Counted from the first letter of the stretch, positions 1 through 7,544 are shown. The stretch: DNA of 11,562 nucleotides from D37C17 sp964551815 (GCA_964551815.1 CAZKEL010000063.1:1-11562), one strand, 5' to 3'. Notes: generated by a model from the sequence alone, not told the origin. Made by a program: numbers and translations.

Positions 1-1
1 C

Positions 2-67
2 GGCTTAGAAAAATATCCACCAAATATTATTCAGAGTTTAAATAAAATATTTTGCTTTTTGGATTAG
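2..67 (+). other. possible 3' end of a gene cut by the window edge
   Basis: One plus-strand frame is open from base 2 to a TAG at 65-67. It would end a protein in ...SLNKIFCFLD, 27 nt before the proline dehydrogenase start. A second plus frame is also open, from base 1 to a TAA at 43-45, so length alone does not show which frame, if either, is coding. The stretch is AT-rich and could equally be plain intergenic leader. Only the sequence to the left could decide this. Confidence 0.2.
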
Positions 68-80
68 CAATTTAAACCCT

Positions 81-86
81 GATAAT
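81..86 (+). promoter_or_regulatory. candidate -10 box of the proline dehydrogenase gene
   Basis: GATAAT (5 of 6 to the sigma-70 -10 consensus) ends 8 nt before the ATG at 95. The hexamer 17 nt further upstream, TTTGGA at 58-63, is a poor -35 match. Transcription from here would begin at or within a few bases of the start codon. The bases just before the ATG (TTTTCCCCT) contain no Shine-Dalgarno sequence, so the gene may be translated as a leaderless or near-leaderless mRNA. Confidence 0.3.
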
Positions 87-94
87 TTTCCCCT

Positions 95-1003
95 ATGATA
101 CAAGGGCTAATTAATCACGCTATCCTTAGCATTACCCCTCACTTACCCCTCTCTCTTGTGCGAAGAATCGCCGGACGCTATGTTGCAGGAGAAAAGATTG
201 ATGAAGCGCTAAAGGTTATTGCCAAACTCAATGCACTGGGATATTCTGCAACTATTGATATTTTGGGGGAACACACCAAATCTCAGCAGGAAGCAGAACA
301 GATTACTTCTCGATATTTAAGAATATATGAGGAGATTGAAAAAAGAAGTTTGGATTGCAATATTTCCATTAAACCCAGCCATATAGGAGAAGATGTTAGT
401 GTCGAATTTCTCAATAGTCAGCTAGACCTGCTCCTCAAAAAAGCTCAAGATACCCAAAATTTTCTTCGAATAGATATGGAGTCCTCCGAATCTACGGATG
501 CTACTATTCAACAATTCCTCAGGCTAAAGGAGAAATACGAGAACGTAGGTACGGTTTTTCAAGCTTATCTTCACAGAACTGCATCTGATTTATCCTCACT
601 CTCCCAAAACGGTAGCTTCAATTTCAGGCTCTGCAAAGGGATCTACAAAGAACCATCTTCCATTGCTATTCAACGCCGACGGGATATTAACAACAATTTT
701 CTAAAACTGCTCCGCTTTGCCTTTGAAAAAAAGATTTATGTTGGCATTGCTACCCATGATTTAGATTTATTAGAAGCCTCATATCTGCTCATAGACGAAC
801 TAAAAATACCCCCAGACCAATTTGAGTTTCAAGTTCTTTATGGCGTCCCAATGTCCGGTTGGCTGGGAAAACATAAAGCAAAGGGTTATAAGGTGCGGGT
901 CTATGTGCCTTTTGGTGAAGACTGGTATGCTTACTCCATCCGCCGCCTGAAAGAAAACCCAAATATTGCAGGGTATATTCTGAAAGATTTCTTTCGCCGG
1001 TAA
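95..1003 (+). CDS. proline dehydrogenase (monofunctional, FAD-dependent)
   Basis: A 302-residue protein that should oxidise L-proline to delta-1-pyrroline-5-carboxylate, passing electrons through FAD to the quinone pool at the inner face of the membrane. The length fits the short monofunctional PRODH family, with no P5C dehydrogenase domain as in proteobacterial PutA. The beta-alpha barrel signatures appear in order: SIKPSHIG (91-98), NFLRIDMES (122-130), VFQAYLHRT (154-162), KGIYKEP (181-187), IATHD (218-222), FEFQVLYG (243-250) and RVYVPFG (268-274). The C-terminal helix has Y280-x-x-R283-R284, the residues that grip the proline carboxylate in the family. The start at 95 gives the expected N-terminus (LVRRIAGRYVAGE) but has no Shine-Dalgarno. 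It converges on the fad operon across a shared hairpin. No P5C dehydrogenase gene is in view. In Bacillus subtilis a proline dehydrogenase paralogue (yusM/fadM) lies beside fadN, so a link with fat oxidation is possible but unproven. Confidence 0.93.
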   Translation: MIQGLINHAILSITPHLPLSLVRRIAGRYVAGEKIDEALKVIAKLNALGYSATIDILGEHTKSQQEAEQITSRYLRIYEEIEKRSLDCNISIKPSHIGEDVSVEFLNSQLDLLLKKAQDTQNFLRIDMESSESTDATIQQFLRLKEKYENVGTVFQAYLHRTASDLSSLSQNGSFNFRLCKGIYKEPSSIAIQRRRDINNNFLKLLRFAFEKKIYVGIATHDLDLLEASYLLIDELKIPPDQFEFQVLYGVPMSGWLGKHKAKGYKVRVYVPFGEDWYAYSIRRLKENPNIAGYILKDFFRR

Positions 1004-1102
1004 TGATCATTTGTATAGAGTGAATGTATTCTATTTAAAGTATAATTTCTAAAAATATTTTCATGATGGATATCTGTTGTCTGGAAAAAAGGGCGTAAAA
1101 TA

Positions 1103-1130
1103 GAAAAGCCCGGCAGATGCCAGGCTTTTC
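1103..1130. terminator. bidirectional hairpin terminator between convergent genes
   Basis: GAAAAGCC at 1103-1110 pairs perfectly with GGCTTTTC at 1123-1130. Inside, GGC/GCC add further pairs after a single C-A mismatch, leaving a small loop. Because the outer stem is A-rich on one arm and T-rich on the other, a T-tract follows the GC core in either direction. On the minus strand it continues as CTTTTCTATTTT, a convincing tail for fadN transcripts. On the plus strand the T-run is only the stem's own TTTT. The hairpin lies 100 nt after the proline dehydrogenase stop and 50 nt after the fadN stop. Confidence 0.75.
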
Positions 1131-1180
1131 CGGAGAAAAACAATAAACCATGTTAAGTTCATTGTTTTGGGCTAATGTTT

Positions 1181-3532
1181 CTAGTTTCTGAGAGGTTTGC
1201 CCTTTTTGAGCATGTATTCAATGCGGTCAATAGTTTTTTGTTCCCCAGCCAAAGAAATAAATGCTTCTCTTTCAATATCCAGTAAATATTGCTCATCCAC
1301 TGCAGTGAAAGGACCACCTTTTTCACCCCCCGTAAGTACCTTCCCCAGAGTTCTGCCAATATGAGCATCATGTTCACTGATCTTGCCGGACTTTACAAAT
1401 CCTTTTAAGGTTCCCTCTAAGACCAATCGTCCACTTTTACCAGGAAGCTTAAAAGATTCCATTTCAGGCACTGTATATCCATCTGCTAATGCAAGTACGG
1501 AATCTTTAGCGGCTGCCAGAACATGGTCTCTGTTTACTACAATTTGGTCATCTTTTTTCAAATATCCAATCGCCTGTGCTTCCTTTGCGGAGGTAGCTAC
1601 TTTGGCAAAACCAATTGTCTCGAATGCTTTTTGAATAATGGGAAATGCTCCCGGCATGGCAGACTTGATTTTCTTATTTAAGTTCGATATCATTCTCAAA
1701 TTCCCGCCGGCTCCGGGGATTAACCCCACACCAACTTCCACTAATCCGATGTATGATTCCCCCGCTGCAACAATACGGTCACAGGCAGAAATGACTTCAA
1801 AACCACCACCTAATACCAATCCAAAGGGAGCAGCTACTACTGGGAAAGGTGCAAACCGTAATCCCTGAAGAATACTCTGCATGGTGTTAACCGTACGGTC
1901 TAATTCATCCCAATCTTTTCGATAAGCAGAGTTGAGTATCATATTCAAATTGGCACCTGCACAAAAGTTTGTTCCATCGCCCGAAATGACTAATCCTTTA
2001 AAATTATTTTCTTCTACCCACTTCTGGGCTTTATAAAGGGTTTGCAGTATTGAACCGTCTATAGGATTTAGTTGTGCTTGTAAAACTGAATGAAAGTTTA
2101 CTCCGGCAACTCCATCCCCTAAATCAATGAGAGAGGCAGACCAGTGATCTTCAATAAGACTACCATTGTATTTAAAATTGGCAAAGCGCAGCTCTCTTAC
2201 AGATGTAGGTATGGGAAGATAGTCCTGCTTATTGACATCCCAATAGCAGTTGAACCCTTCCATGCGGGTATAAAAGGAAGTCTGTCCCTTTGCAAGCATA
2301 TCAGTCACCCACTGAGGTATCGCTTTATTTTCCTTCTTCATACGCTGGACGGATTCAACAACTCCAATGGCATCCCAGACTTCAAATGGACCTAATTCCC
2401 AACCGAATCCCCAACGCATGGCCCGGTCAATATTAACTATATCATCTGCAATTTCACCAAGGCGATTGGCAGAGTACAATAAAGCTCTGGCAGTGACTTC
2501 CCAGATAAACTGTCCGGCGGTGTCATCAGAATTCACCAATGCTTTTAGTTTATCTTCTAATTTTATATGTTCCTTTGCAAGGCGAACACCAGGATATCTA
2601 TTTTTTTTCTGGGGTGAATATCCCAAAGTATCAAGGTCAATGGAATGAATGACTCCCTTTTCAATTTTCTTATAGAACCCCTGCTTCGATTTCTGTCCCA
2701 ACCATTCATTTTCCACCATCTTTTGTAAATAATCCGGGAGTTTAAAGGTATCCCTTTCTGCATCATCATTACATTTGTCATAGGCGGTGTTGGCAACAAA
2801 GCAAAGAGTATCCAGCCCCACCACATCGGCTGTTCTGAAGGTTGCAGACTTTGGCCTGCCAATAAGAGTGCCTGTAAGGGCATCCACATCCTCAATTGAT
2901 AGTTTTTTCTTTCGAGCTTCCTCTAAGGTCACCATCATTCCATAGACACCAATTCGATTGGCAATAAAATTAGGAGTATCTTTTGCATAGACAACACCCT
3001 TGCCAAGAACTTCTTCTAAAAATTCTGATATGGGAGGAATGAGATCTGCATTGGTTTTTTCAGAAGTTATGATTTCCACCAGTTTCATATATCTTGGTGG
3101 ATTGAAAAAGTGAGTAATAAAGAAATGAGCTGCCATTGGCTGATCCATGCCCTCTGTTAATTCGGCAAGGGATATTCCGGATGTATTTGACGTTACCACG
3201 GCACCTTCTTTTAAATGAGGCTGGATGCGTTTATAAAGATCCTGTTTCCAGTCCAGTCTTTCTGCGATGACTTCAATAATCCAGTCACATTCTGAAATCT
3301 GCCCTATATGATCATCATAATTCAGCGGAGTAATCATATCCACTGACTTTGGATTATAATAAGCGGATGGTTTTAATTTAGTACTTGCCTGCACTCCTTT
3401 TTCTGCTACTTCCTGGGAAATATCAAAAGCTAATACAGGTATTTTTGCATTGGTTAGATGTGCAGCAATTTGTGCTCCCATGACACCCGTTCCGAGTACG
3501 GCGACTTTTTCTATTTTACATACATTTGACAT
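1181..3532 (-). CDS. fadN: FadN-type 3-hydroxyacyl-CoA dehydrogenase / enoyl-CoA hydratase
   Basis: A 783-residue bifunctional enzyme for the two middle steps of beta-oxidation: hydration of trans-2-enoyl-CoA and NAD-dependent oxidation of the 3-hydroxyacyl-CoA. The dehydrogenase is N-terminal: Rossmann motif GTGVMG (14-19), SNTSG (115-119), catalytic pair H141/E153 with the normal 12-residue spacing, and the NRIG asparagine N192. Its C-terminal helical region includes RPKSATFRT (226-234) and WGFGWELGPFEVWD (374-387). The crotonase domain is C-terminal (about 465-650): FCAGANL (523-529), GGGFE (575-579) and LVEVGVGLIPGAGG (597-610). Both catalytic glutamates are present, E579 and E599, 20 residues apart as in rat crotonase. 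This domain order is the reverse of E. coli FadB. It matches Bacillus FadN (about 789 aa), including the ending KGKPLRN. AAGGAG lies 8 nt before the ATG. It is the last gene of the operon, but 173 nt separate it from fadA. Confidence 0.93.
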   Translation of the reverse strand: MSNVCKIEKVAVLGTGVMGAQIAAHLTNAKIPVLAFDISQEVAEKGVQASTKLKPSAYYNPKSVDMITPLNYDDHIGQISECDWIIEVIAERLDWKQDLYKRIQPHLKEGAVVTSNTSGISLAELTEGMDQPMAAHFFITHFFNPPRYMKLVEIITSEKTNADLIPPISEFLEEVLGKGVVYAKDTPNFIANRIGVYGMMVTLEEARKKKLSIEDVDALTGTLIGRPKSATFRTADVVGLDTLCFVANTAYDKCNDDAERDTFKLPDYLQKMVENEWLGQKSKQGFYKKIEKGVIHSIDLDTLGYSPQKKNRYPGVRLAKEHIKLEDKLKALVNSDDTAGQFIWEVTARALLYSANRLGEIADDIVNIDRAMRWGFGWELGPFEVWDAIGVVESVQRMKKENKAIPQWVTDMLAKGQTSFYTRMEGFNCYWDVNKQDYLPIPTSVRELRFANFKYNGSLIEDHWSASLIDLGDGVAGVNFHSVLQAQLNPIDGSILQTLYKAQKWVEENNFKGLVISGDGTNFCAGANLNMILNSAYRKDWDELDRTVNTMQSILQGLRFAPFPVVAAPFGLVLGGGFEVISACDRIVAAGESYIGLVEVGVGLIPGAGGNLRMISNLNKKIKSAMPGAFPIIQKAFETIGFAKVATSAKEAQAIGYLKKDDQIVVNRDHVLAAAKDSVLALADGYTVPEMESFKLPGKSGRLVLEGTLKGFVKSGKISEHDAHIGRTLGKVLTGGEKGGPFTAVDEQYLLDIEREAFISLAGEQKTIDRIEYMLKKGKPLRN

Positions 3533-3540
3533 AAATATAT

Positions 3541-3546
3541 CTCCTT
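3541..3546 (-). promoter_or_regulatory. Shine-Dalgarno of fadN
   Basis: AAGGAG on the minus strand, 8 nt before the fadN ATG at 3532. This strong site fixes the start. It also gives fadN independent ribosome loading despite the long spacer from fadA. Confidence 0.75.
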
Positions 3547-3570
3547 AAATAATGTGTCTAAAATAGGGCA

Positions 3571-3655
3571 TAGTAAATGAGGAATAGTGAATGTTGATTA
3601 AAACCATATTATCAATTTCCCTTATTTGTTTTAATTCTCTATTCATCAATCACTA
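3571..3655. repeat. AT-rich imperfect inverted repeat in the fadA-fadN spacer
   Basis: Bases 3571-3592 (TAGTAAATGAGGAATAG...) and the reverse complement of 3634-3655 (TAGTGATTGATGAATAG...) match at 18 of 22 positions, with a 41-nt loop. From the right arm on to about 3708 the sequence is a run of degenerate units resembling GAATAGTGAAT, and AATAGGG/CCCTATT also pair across the spacer. No ORF or promoter stands out in this 173-nt gap. It looks like a small intergenic repeat element, possibly acting as an mRNA processing or stability site inside the operon. The identity is unknown. Confidence 0.5.
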
Positions 3656-3705
3656 ATCTCTAATTCTTTTTCCCTATTCAAAATTCAGTGTTCATTATTC
3701 TATAT

Positions 3706-4836
3706 TCAAACTCTTTCTAACACAGTAGCAATTCCCTGCCCGCTGCCAATGCACATGGTGGCAAGCCCAAGAGTTGCTTCATTTTGTTCCATCACATTCA
3801 TGAGGGTTACTAAAATACGAACACCGGAGCAACCAAGGGGATGTCCCAAGGCAATGGCTCCACCGTTCAGATTTACCTTATCCATATCCCATTCACCTTT
3901 GCGGATGACATAAAGGGATTGTGCTGCAAAGGCTTCATTGAGTTCAATGACATCTATATCAACAAGGGATAAACCAGCTTTGGACAGTGCTTTTTCAGTG
4001 GCTGGCAATGGACCAGCTCCCATGCGTGTCCAATCTACTCCGGCAACTGCTCTTGATTTTATCTTAAATTTAGGAGTATTGCCTAATTCTTTGGCTTTGT
4101 CCCCACTCATAACAAGGGCAGCGGCTGCTCCTACAGAAATAGGGCTGGAAGTAGCAGCTGTTACAGATCCGTCTGCATCAAAAGCAGGGTCTAAGGATTT
4201 AATTTTTTCCACATCCGGAGTACGAGGGCCTTCATCTTTTGATACAGTGGTACCATTGATTTGTGCAGGGATAATTTCTCTATCAAATTTTCCTGCTTCC
4301 ACGGCAGCTAAAGCTTTTTCATGAGATGAAATGGCAAAAGCTTCCTGATCTTCCCGTGAGATATCCAAATCGCGGGCAAGATTTTCTGCTGTGTCTCCCA
4401 TACCAATGTAAAATTCCTTCTCATATAATTCAGGATGAAAACTGGGATTAAACCCGCCCATAGGGACGGAGAACATATCTTCAACTCCCCCTGCAATACC
4501 TGCATCAATATCACCCGCCAGCACTGCCTGACTTACCTGATGAACTGAATCCATGGAGGAGCCACAGAAACGATTCACTACTTTTCCCCCACTTTCAAGT
4601 GGAAGGTCAGCTAAAACTGAAATTGAGCGAGCCATTAACATTCCTTGAGGGCCTTCCGGAAATGCACAGCCAACTACTACATCTTCAATTGCATCTGTTG
4701 GGATGTTCTCATTTCTCTGCATGATTCCCTGAATAACCTGTGCAGACAAATCATCTGAACGGATACCCACCATTTCACCATTTTTAGTCCCAATGGGACT
4801 GCGGGCACCATCGATGATAAAAGATTCTGATGACAT
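3706..4836 (-). CDS. fadA: acetyl-CoA acyltransferase (3-ketoacyl-CoA thiolase)
   Basis: A 376-residue thiolase that cleaves 3-ketoacyl-CoA with CoA to give acetyl-CoA and a shortened acyl-CoA, the last step of each beta-oxidation round. The family signatures are complete: nucleophile C91 in NRFCGSSMDS (88-97), NEAFA (300-304), catalytic histidine H332 in GGAIALGHPLGCSG (325-338), and C362 in MCIGSGQG (361-368). The length is slightly under the usual 385-400, but both halves of the thiolase fold are present. The start at 4836 has AAGGAG 9 nt upstream. That Shine-Dalgarno overlaps the fadE stop, since only 13 nt separate the genes. It follows fadE and precedes fadN, so its degradative role is clear from context; the motifs alone would also fit a biosynthetic acetoacetyl-CoA thiolase. 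Confidence 0.92.
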   Translation of the reverse strand: MSSESFIIDGARSPIGTKNGEMVGIRSDDLSAQVIQGIMQRNENIPTDAIEDVVVGCAFPEGPQGMLMARSISVLADLPLESGGKVVNRFCGSSMDSVHQVSQAVLAGDIDAGIAGGVEDMFSVPMGGFNPSFHPELYEKEFYIGMGDTAENLARDLDISREDQEAFAISSHEKALAAVEAGKFDREIIPAQINGTTVSKDEGPRTPDVEKIKSLDPAFDADGSVTAATSSPISVGAAAALVMSGDKAKELGNTPKFKIKSRAVAGVDWTRMGAGPLPATEKALSKAGLSLVDIDVIELNEAFAAQSLYVIRKGEWDMDKVNLNGGAIALGHPLGCSGVRILVTLMNVMEQNEATLGLATMCIGSGQGIATVLERV

Positions 4837-4849
4837 TTAAATTATCTCC

Positions 4850-6700
4850 TTAATTTAAGTAATATTTATTCTGTTTATACAAGGTAGAGACTATTGCTTT
4901 CTGACAATTGATTCTATCAGGTGTGTAGCCAACTTCATTTTTAAAATTATGGATTTTTTCCAAAGACTGACTGAGCTTCTCACCAGACAATAGATAGTGA
5001 ACAATATCCATCCCTGCTTGCAGTGAATTCTCATACTGATCAGCGATAGAAAGGCTAAGTACCTCCCTTACATGCTCTTTATGTTCTCCTTCTGCAATTT
5101 GACGATAGCGTTTAAATCCTGTATCCATAATGGAAAGTGCAATCACCATATTTGCTAAAGGTTCTATGACCCATTGTTCATTTTTCAAATCTTGACCATA
5201 TTTTAAAATGGACTCATGCAGACAATGAAGCATGAATGATCTGCAAAATTCAATAGCTTTAGCTTCAGTTAGTAATGGCTCATCTGCGGGAAGATTTAGG
5301 TTTGGAAGCCAATTATCCTTTCTGGAAGCAATGATATCACGAAGGGGGATTTCCTCTAATATGGCTTTTTTCAACAGGGTCCCGCCTATGATGAGGCGGT
5401 TGATTTCATTGGTCCCTTCAAATATTCGATTGATGCGCTCATCTCTGTAAGCACAGGCCATGGGGTATTCCTCAATAAATCCATTTCCGCCATAAATTTG
5501 TACTCCTTCATCAACAGCGTAAGCCAATGCTTCAGACCCTACCACCTTTGAAATGGATGCTTCAATGCCATGATCTTCAATGGTTTTCTGCACGATTTCG
5601 AAATAATTATCAGCAGATTTATCCACATTATTCAGAGAATGGTCTAAAGAGCCGGTGATCATATAATTAATGCTGTCGCCTTCCCAGGCTCGGGTAACCA
5701 TGTTGGCAAATTTTCTTTGGATCATTCCAAATTTTTTAATGGTTTTATTGAACTGCTCCCGTTCATTAGCATACTCCAATGCACCATCTAAAACAAATTT
5801 TGCACCGGCAGCAGTGGTAACTCCCAATTTATAACGCCCTACATAGAGAACATTAAAGGCAATGGGACCGCCCTCACCCACTTTGCCCAGCATATTTTCA
5901 ACCGGTACTTTACAATCCTCTAAAAAGAAAGTGACAGTAGAGGATCCCTTAATCCCCATTTTCTTTTCTTCTTCTCCTATAACCCAGCCTTCACAATCCT
6001 TGTCTAAAATAAAGGCTGTGTATTTACCATTAACAGAAGCAAAAGTTACAGCAACATCACACCAACCACCATTGGTAACAAATATTTTAGTACCGTTTAA
6101 CAAGTAATGGGTGCCAGCTTCATTTAACACGGCTGTAGTGGACCCGGACAATGCATCAGAACCGGCACCAGATTCAGTAAGAGCATAAGATCCCATCCAT
6201 TCACCTGAAGCCAATTTTGACAAATATTTCTTCTTTTGGTCAGGATTTCCATACCAAACTATAGGCAGCATGGCAATACCTGTATGAGCACTGGCTGTCA
6301 CCATAATAGAGGCATTGCGTCCTGAAGACAGGGCGTCAACAATAATACAGGCAGTGGTTTTATCCAGTGCTAATCCGCCATATTCTTCAGGCACATCTAC
6401 CCCTAAAAAACCAAGTTCACCAATCTCACGGAATATTTCCAGACTTAAATCTTTATTCAGCACATTTAGTTCTTCCCGAATAGGCATGATGCGATTTTCA
6501 CCATATTCTCTCGCAGTCTGATCAAACATCTGATGCTCTTCTGTAAATTCCTCTCTGGAAAAAACATGTCCCTCATCAACAGGAGTTACCAGAAACGCAC
6601 CGCCACGTCCTTCAAGTTTATTATAATTTATAGGAAATGATTCTAATTCATTTAAGGTTATTTGCGAGGTTTTTTGTTCTAATACTTCAGTATCACTCAT
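4850..6700 (-). CDS. fadE: acyl-CoA dehydrogenase (FadE/VLCAD-like, long form)
   Basis: A 616-residue flavoenzyme for the first step of beta-oxidation, oxidising acyl-CoA to trans-2-enoyl-CoA with FAD and passing electrons to electron-transfer flavoprotein (no ETF gene in view). Acyl-CoA dehydrogenase motifs in order: ELGFLGVDVPEEYGG (95-109), YALTESGAGSDA (172-183), KIFVTNGG (205-212), EREQFNKTI (313-321), QIYGGNGFIEEYP (401-413) and YRDERINRIFEGTNE (418-432). E428 in IFEGTN is the catalytic base position of MCAD and VLCAD. About 160 residues follow the core (455-616), as in VLCAD/ACAD9 and Bacillus FadE (about 594 aa), which suggests long-chain substrates. The ATG shares an ATGA with the regulator's TGA stop and has AGGAG 5 nt upstream. 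Chain-length preference is inference. Confidence 0.93.
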   Translation of the reverse strand: MSDTEVLEQKTSQITLNELESFPINYNKLEGRGGAFLVTPVDEGHVFSREEFTEEHQMFDQTAREYGENRIMPIREELNVLNKDLSLEIFREIGELGFLGVDVPEEYGGLALDKTTACIIVDALSSGRNASIMVTASAHTGIAMLPIVWYGNPDQKKKYLSKLASGEWMGSYALTESGAGSDALSGSTTAVLNEAGTHYLLNGTKIFVTNGGWCDVAVTFASVNGKYTAFILDKDCEGWVIGEEEKKMGIKGSSTVTFFLEDCKVPVENMLGKVGEGGPIAFNVLYVGRYKLGVTTAAGAKFVLDGALEYANEREQFNKTIKKFGMIQRKFANMVTRAWEGDSINYMITGSLDHSLNNVDKSADNYFEIVQKTIEDHGIEASISKVVGSEALAYAVDEGVQIYGGNGFIEEYPMACAYRDERINRIFEGTNEINRLIIGGTLLKKAILEEIPLRDIIASRKDNWLPNLNLPADEPLLTEAKAIEFCRSFMLHCLHESILKYGQDLKNEQWVIEPLANMVIALSIMDTGFKRYRQIAEGEHKEHVREVLSLSIADQYENSLQAGMDIVHYLLSGEKLSQSLEKIHNFKNEVGYTPDRINCQKAIVSTLYKQNKYYLN

Positions 6701-7305
6701 AAGGTCTCCTTTGTAATTGCCAATCCGTTTAATAATAATTCAATGGATTTTTGGATATATTTTTCAGCATTAATTTTTTTATCGTTGAATATGCAAAACC
6801 AGTTAATACCCTGGAATACGGAAAGAATGTAAATAGCTGTAATACGGGAATCAACCTGAAGAAATTCTCCCTGTCGGATTCCCTTATTAATTACCAATTC
6901 GAACAGGTTGATAATTTTTTCATAGAGTTCCTGTGATCGCTTGCGAACTTCATCATCCTGATTTGCCAGAGACCAGAACTCCACCTCAGCCTGAAAAACA
7001 TAACTGCGGGTTTTGAATACTTTAATTATTTCTCCGGCAAAATCTTTCAGGGTATCTGCAGCAGACCTTTCTTTGCCGTTTCTGCTATAGAAATCAGGGA
7101 AAGTTTGCGTTTCCCAATGTTCAATGAGTGCCAGGAATAAGTCCTTTTTCCCTTGGTAATGATGATAGATAGCACCTTTGCTTAATCCAGCCTCCTGAAC
7201 GATATCATCCATACGCGCATTGGAGAATCCCTTCCGGGTAATCACCTTCATTGCCGCATCTAAAATCTGCGATTGTCTTTCTTCTTTAGGTAGATTGGCT
7301 GCCAT
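6697..7305 (-). CDS. TetR/AcrR-family regulator of the fad operon
   Basis: A 202-residue one-component regulator. The N-terminal helix-turn-helix is typical of TetR proteins: ILDAAMKVITRKGF (14-27), MDDIVQEAGLSKGAIYHHY (32-50), then GKKDLF (52-57). Residues 60-195 are the helical ligand-binding and dimer domain, which is not conserved enough to name the ligand. It is the first gene of the unit and its TGA overlaps the fadE ATG by 4 nt (ATGA), so the two are probably translationally coupled. A palindrome typical of TetR operators lies 7 nt before its ATG, pointing to autorepression. By analogy with Bacillus FadR, also a TetR-family repressor of fad genes, the inducer is probably a long-chain acyl-CoA, but this is inference. 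No Shine-Dalgarno precedes the ATG, and no better in-frame start is visible. Confidence 0.9.
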   Translation of the reverse strand: MAANLPKEERQSQILDAAMKVITRKGFSNARMDDIVQEAGLSKGAIYHHYQGKKDLFLALIEHWETQTFPDFYSRNGKERSAADTLKDFAGEIIKVFKTRSYVFQAEVEFWSLANQDDEVRKRSQELYEKIINLFELVINKGIRQGEFLQVDSRITAIYILSVFQGINWFCIFNDKKINAEKYIQKSIELLLNGLAITKETL

Positions 7306-7312
7306 AATACAG

Positions 7313-7326
7313 ACCGACTGGTCGGT
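7313..7326. promoter_or_regulatory. TetR-type operator palindrome
   Basis: ACCGAC-TG-GTCGGT: two perfect 6-bp inverted arms around a 2-bp centre, lying 8-21 nt upstream of the regulator's ATG and overlapping the predicted transcription start. ACCGAC(N2)GTCGGT is a common binding pattern in the TetR/AcrR family. Bound protein would block the promoter of the whole regulator-fadE-fadA-fadN unit. Confidence 0.75.
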
Positions 7327-7328
7327 AT

Positions 7329-7358
7329 ATATTAGGCGATTATTAAGGTGTGGTGCAA
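7329..7358 (-). promoter_or_regulatory. candidate promoter of the regulator-fad operon
   Basis: Read on the minus strand, TTGCAC (7358-7353) and TAATAT (7334-7329) are separated by 18 nt. They are modest sigma-70 matches (3/6 and 4/6). Transcription would start near 7322, inside the operator, leaving a leader of about 16 nt with no Shine-Dalgarno. Position relative to the operator is the main support. Confidence 0.4.
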
Positions 7359-7465
7359 GCGTTAATTAGAAAAATGATAGAATGTCATCTGTTCCATGGT
7401 ACCTGTGGGATCGTTTCACATTAATGTATATTGAGCGAAATTAAACTTTTTGAAATTTATGGCAA
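7359..7465. other. intergenic, nothing recognised
   Basis: This is the left part of the 483-nt gene-free stretch between the fad regulator and the large secreted-protein gene. It is AT-rich with stops in all frames. I see no RNA gene, repeat or clear signal beyond the operon promoter at its left edge; the repeat cluster starts immediately to the right. Confidence 0.5.
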
Positions 7466-7544
7466 TTTAATTCTCTTTTTTCTGACCTCACCCTGACCCT
7501 CTCCGAGAGGGAAATTTTAGCTCCTTCCCCTTTTGAGGGGAAGG
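7466..7544. repeat. REP-like palindromic repeat, copy A
   Basis: First copy of a direct repeat that returns 190 bp to the right with two substitutions over 75 bases, followed by a one-base indel. It contains two hairpins: CCCTCT/AGAGGG (7497-7502 and 7506-7511), and CCTTCCCCT/AGGGGAAGG (7523-7531 and 7536-7544) with a 4-nt loop. The C-rich lead-in (CTCACCCTGACCCTCTCC) resembles REP-like intergenic repeats I have seen scattered in many bacterial genomes. At 7551-7570 it is followed by TGTCCTGAGC...GGAAGG, another commonly scattered intergenic sequence. Confidence 0.75.

Noticed and set aside
931..1143. Overlapping minus-strand ORF at the end of the proline dehydrogenase gene
   Set aside because: It runs through the terminator hairpin and the conserved C-terminal PRODH motif on the opposite strand, with no ribosome site.
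2563..2895. 110-codon ORF inside fadN in another minus-strand frame
   Set aside because: It is a shadow of the fadN reading frame, whose protein is conserved across this region; composition is unlike a protein.
3938..4324. 128-codon plus-strand ORF antisense to fadA
   Set aside because: It mirrors the fadA codons on the opposite strand. The thiolase motifs show that the minus strand is coding.
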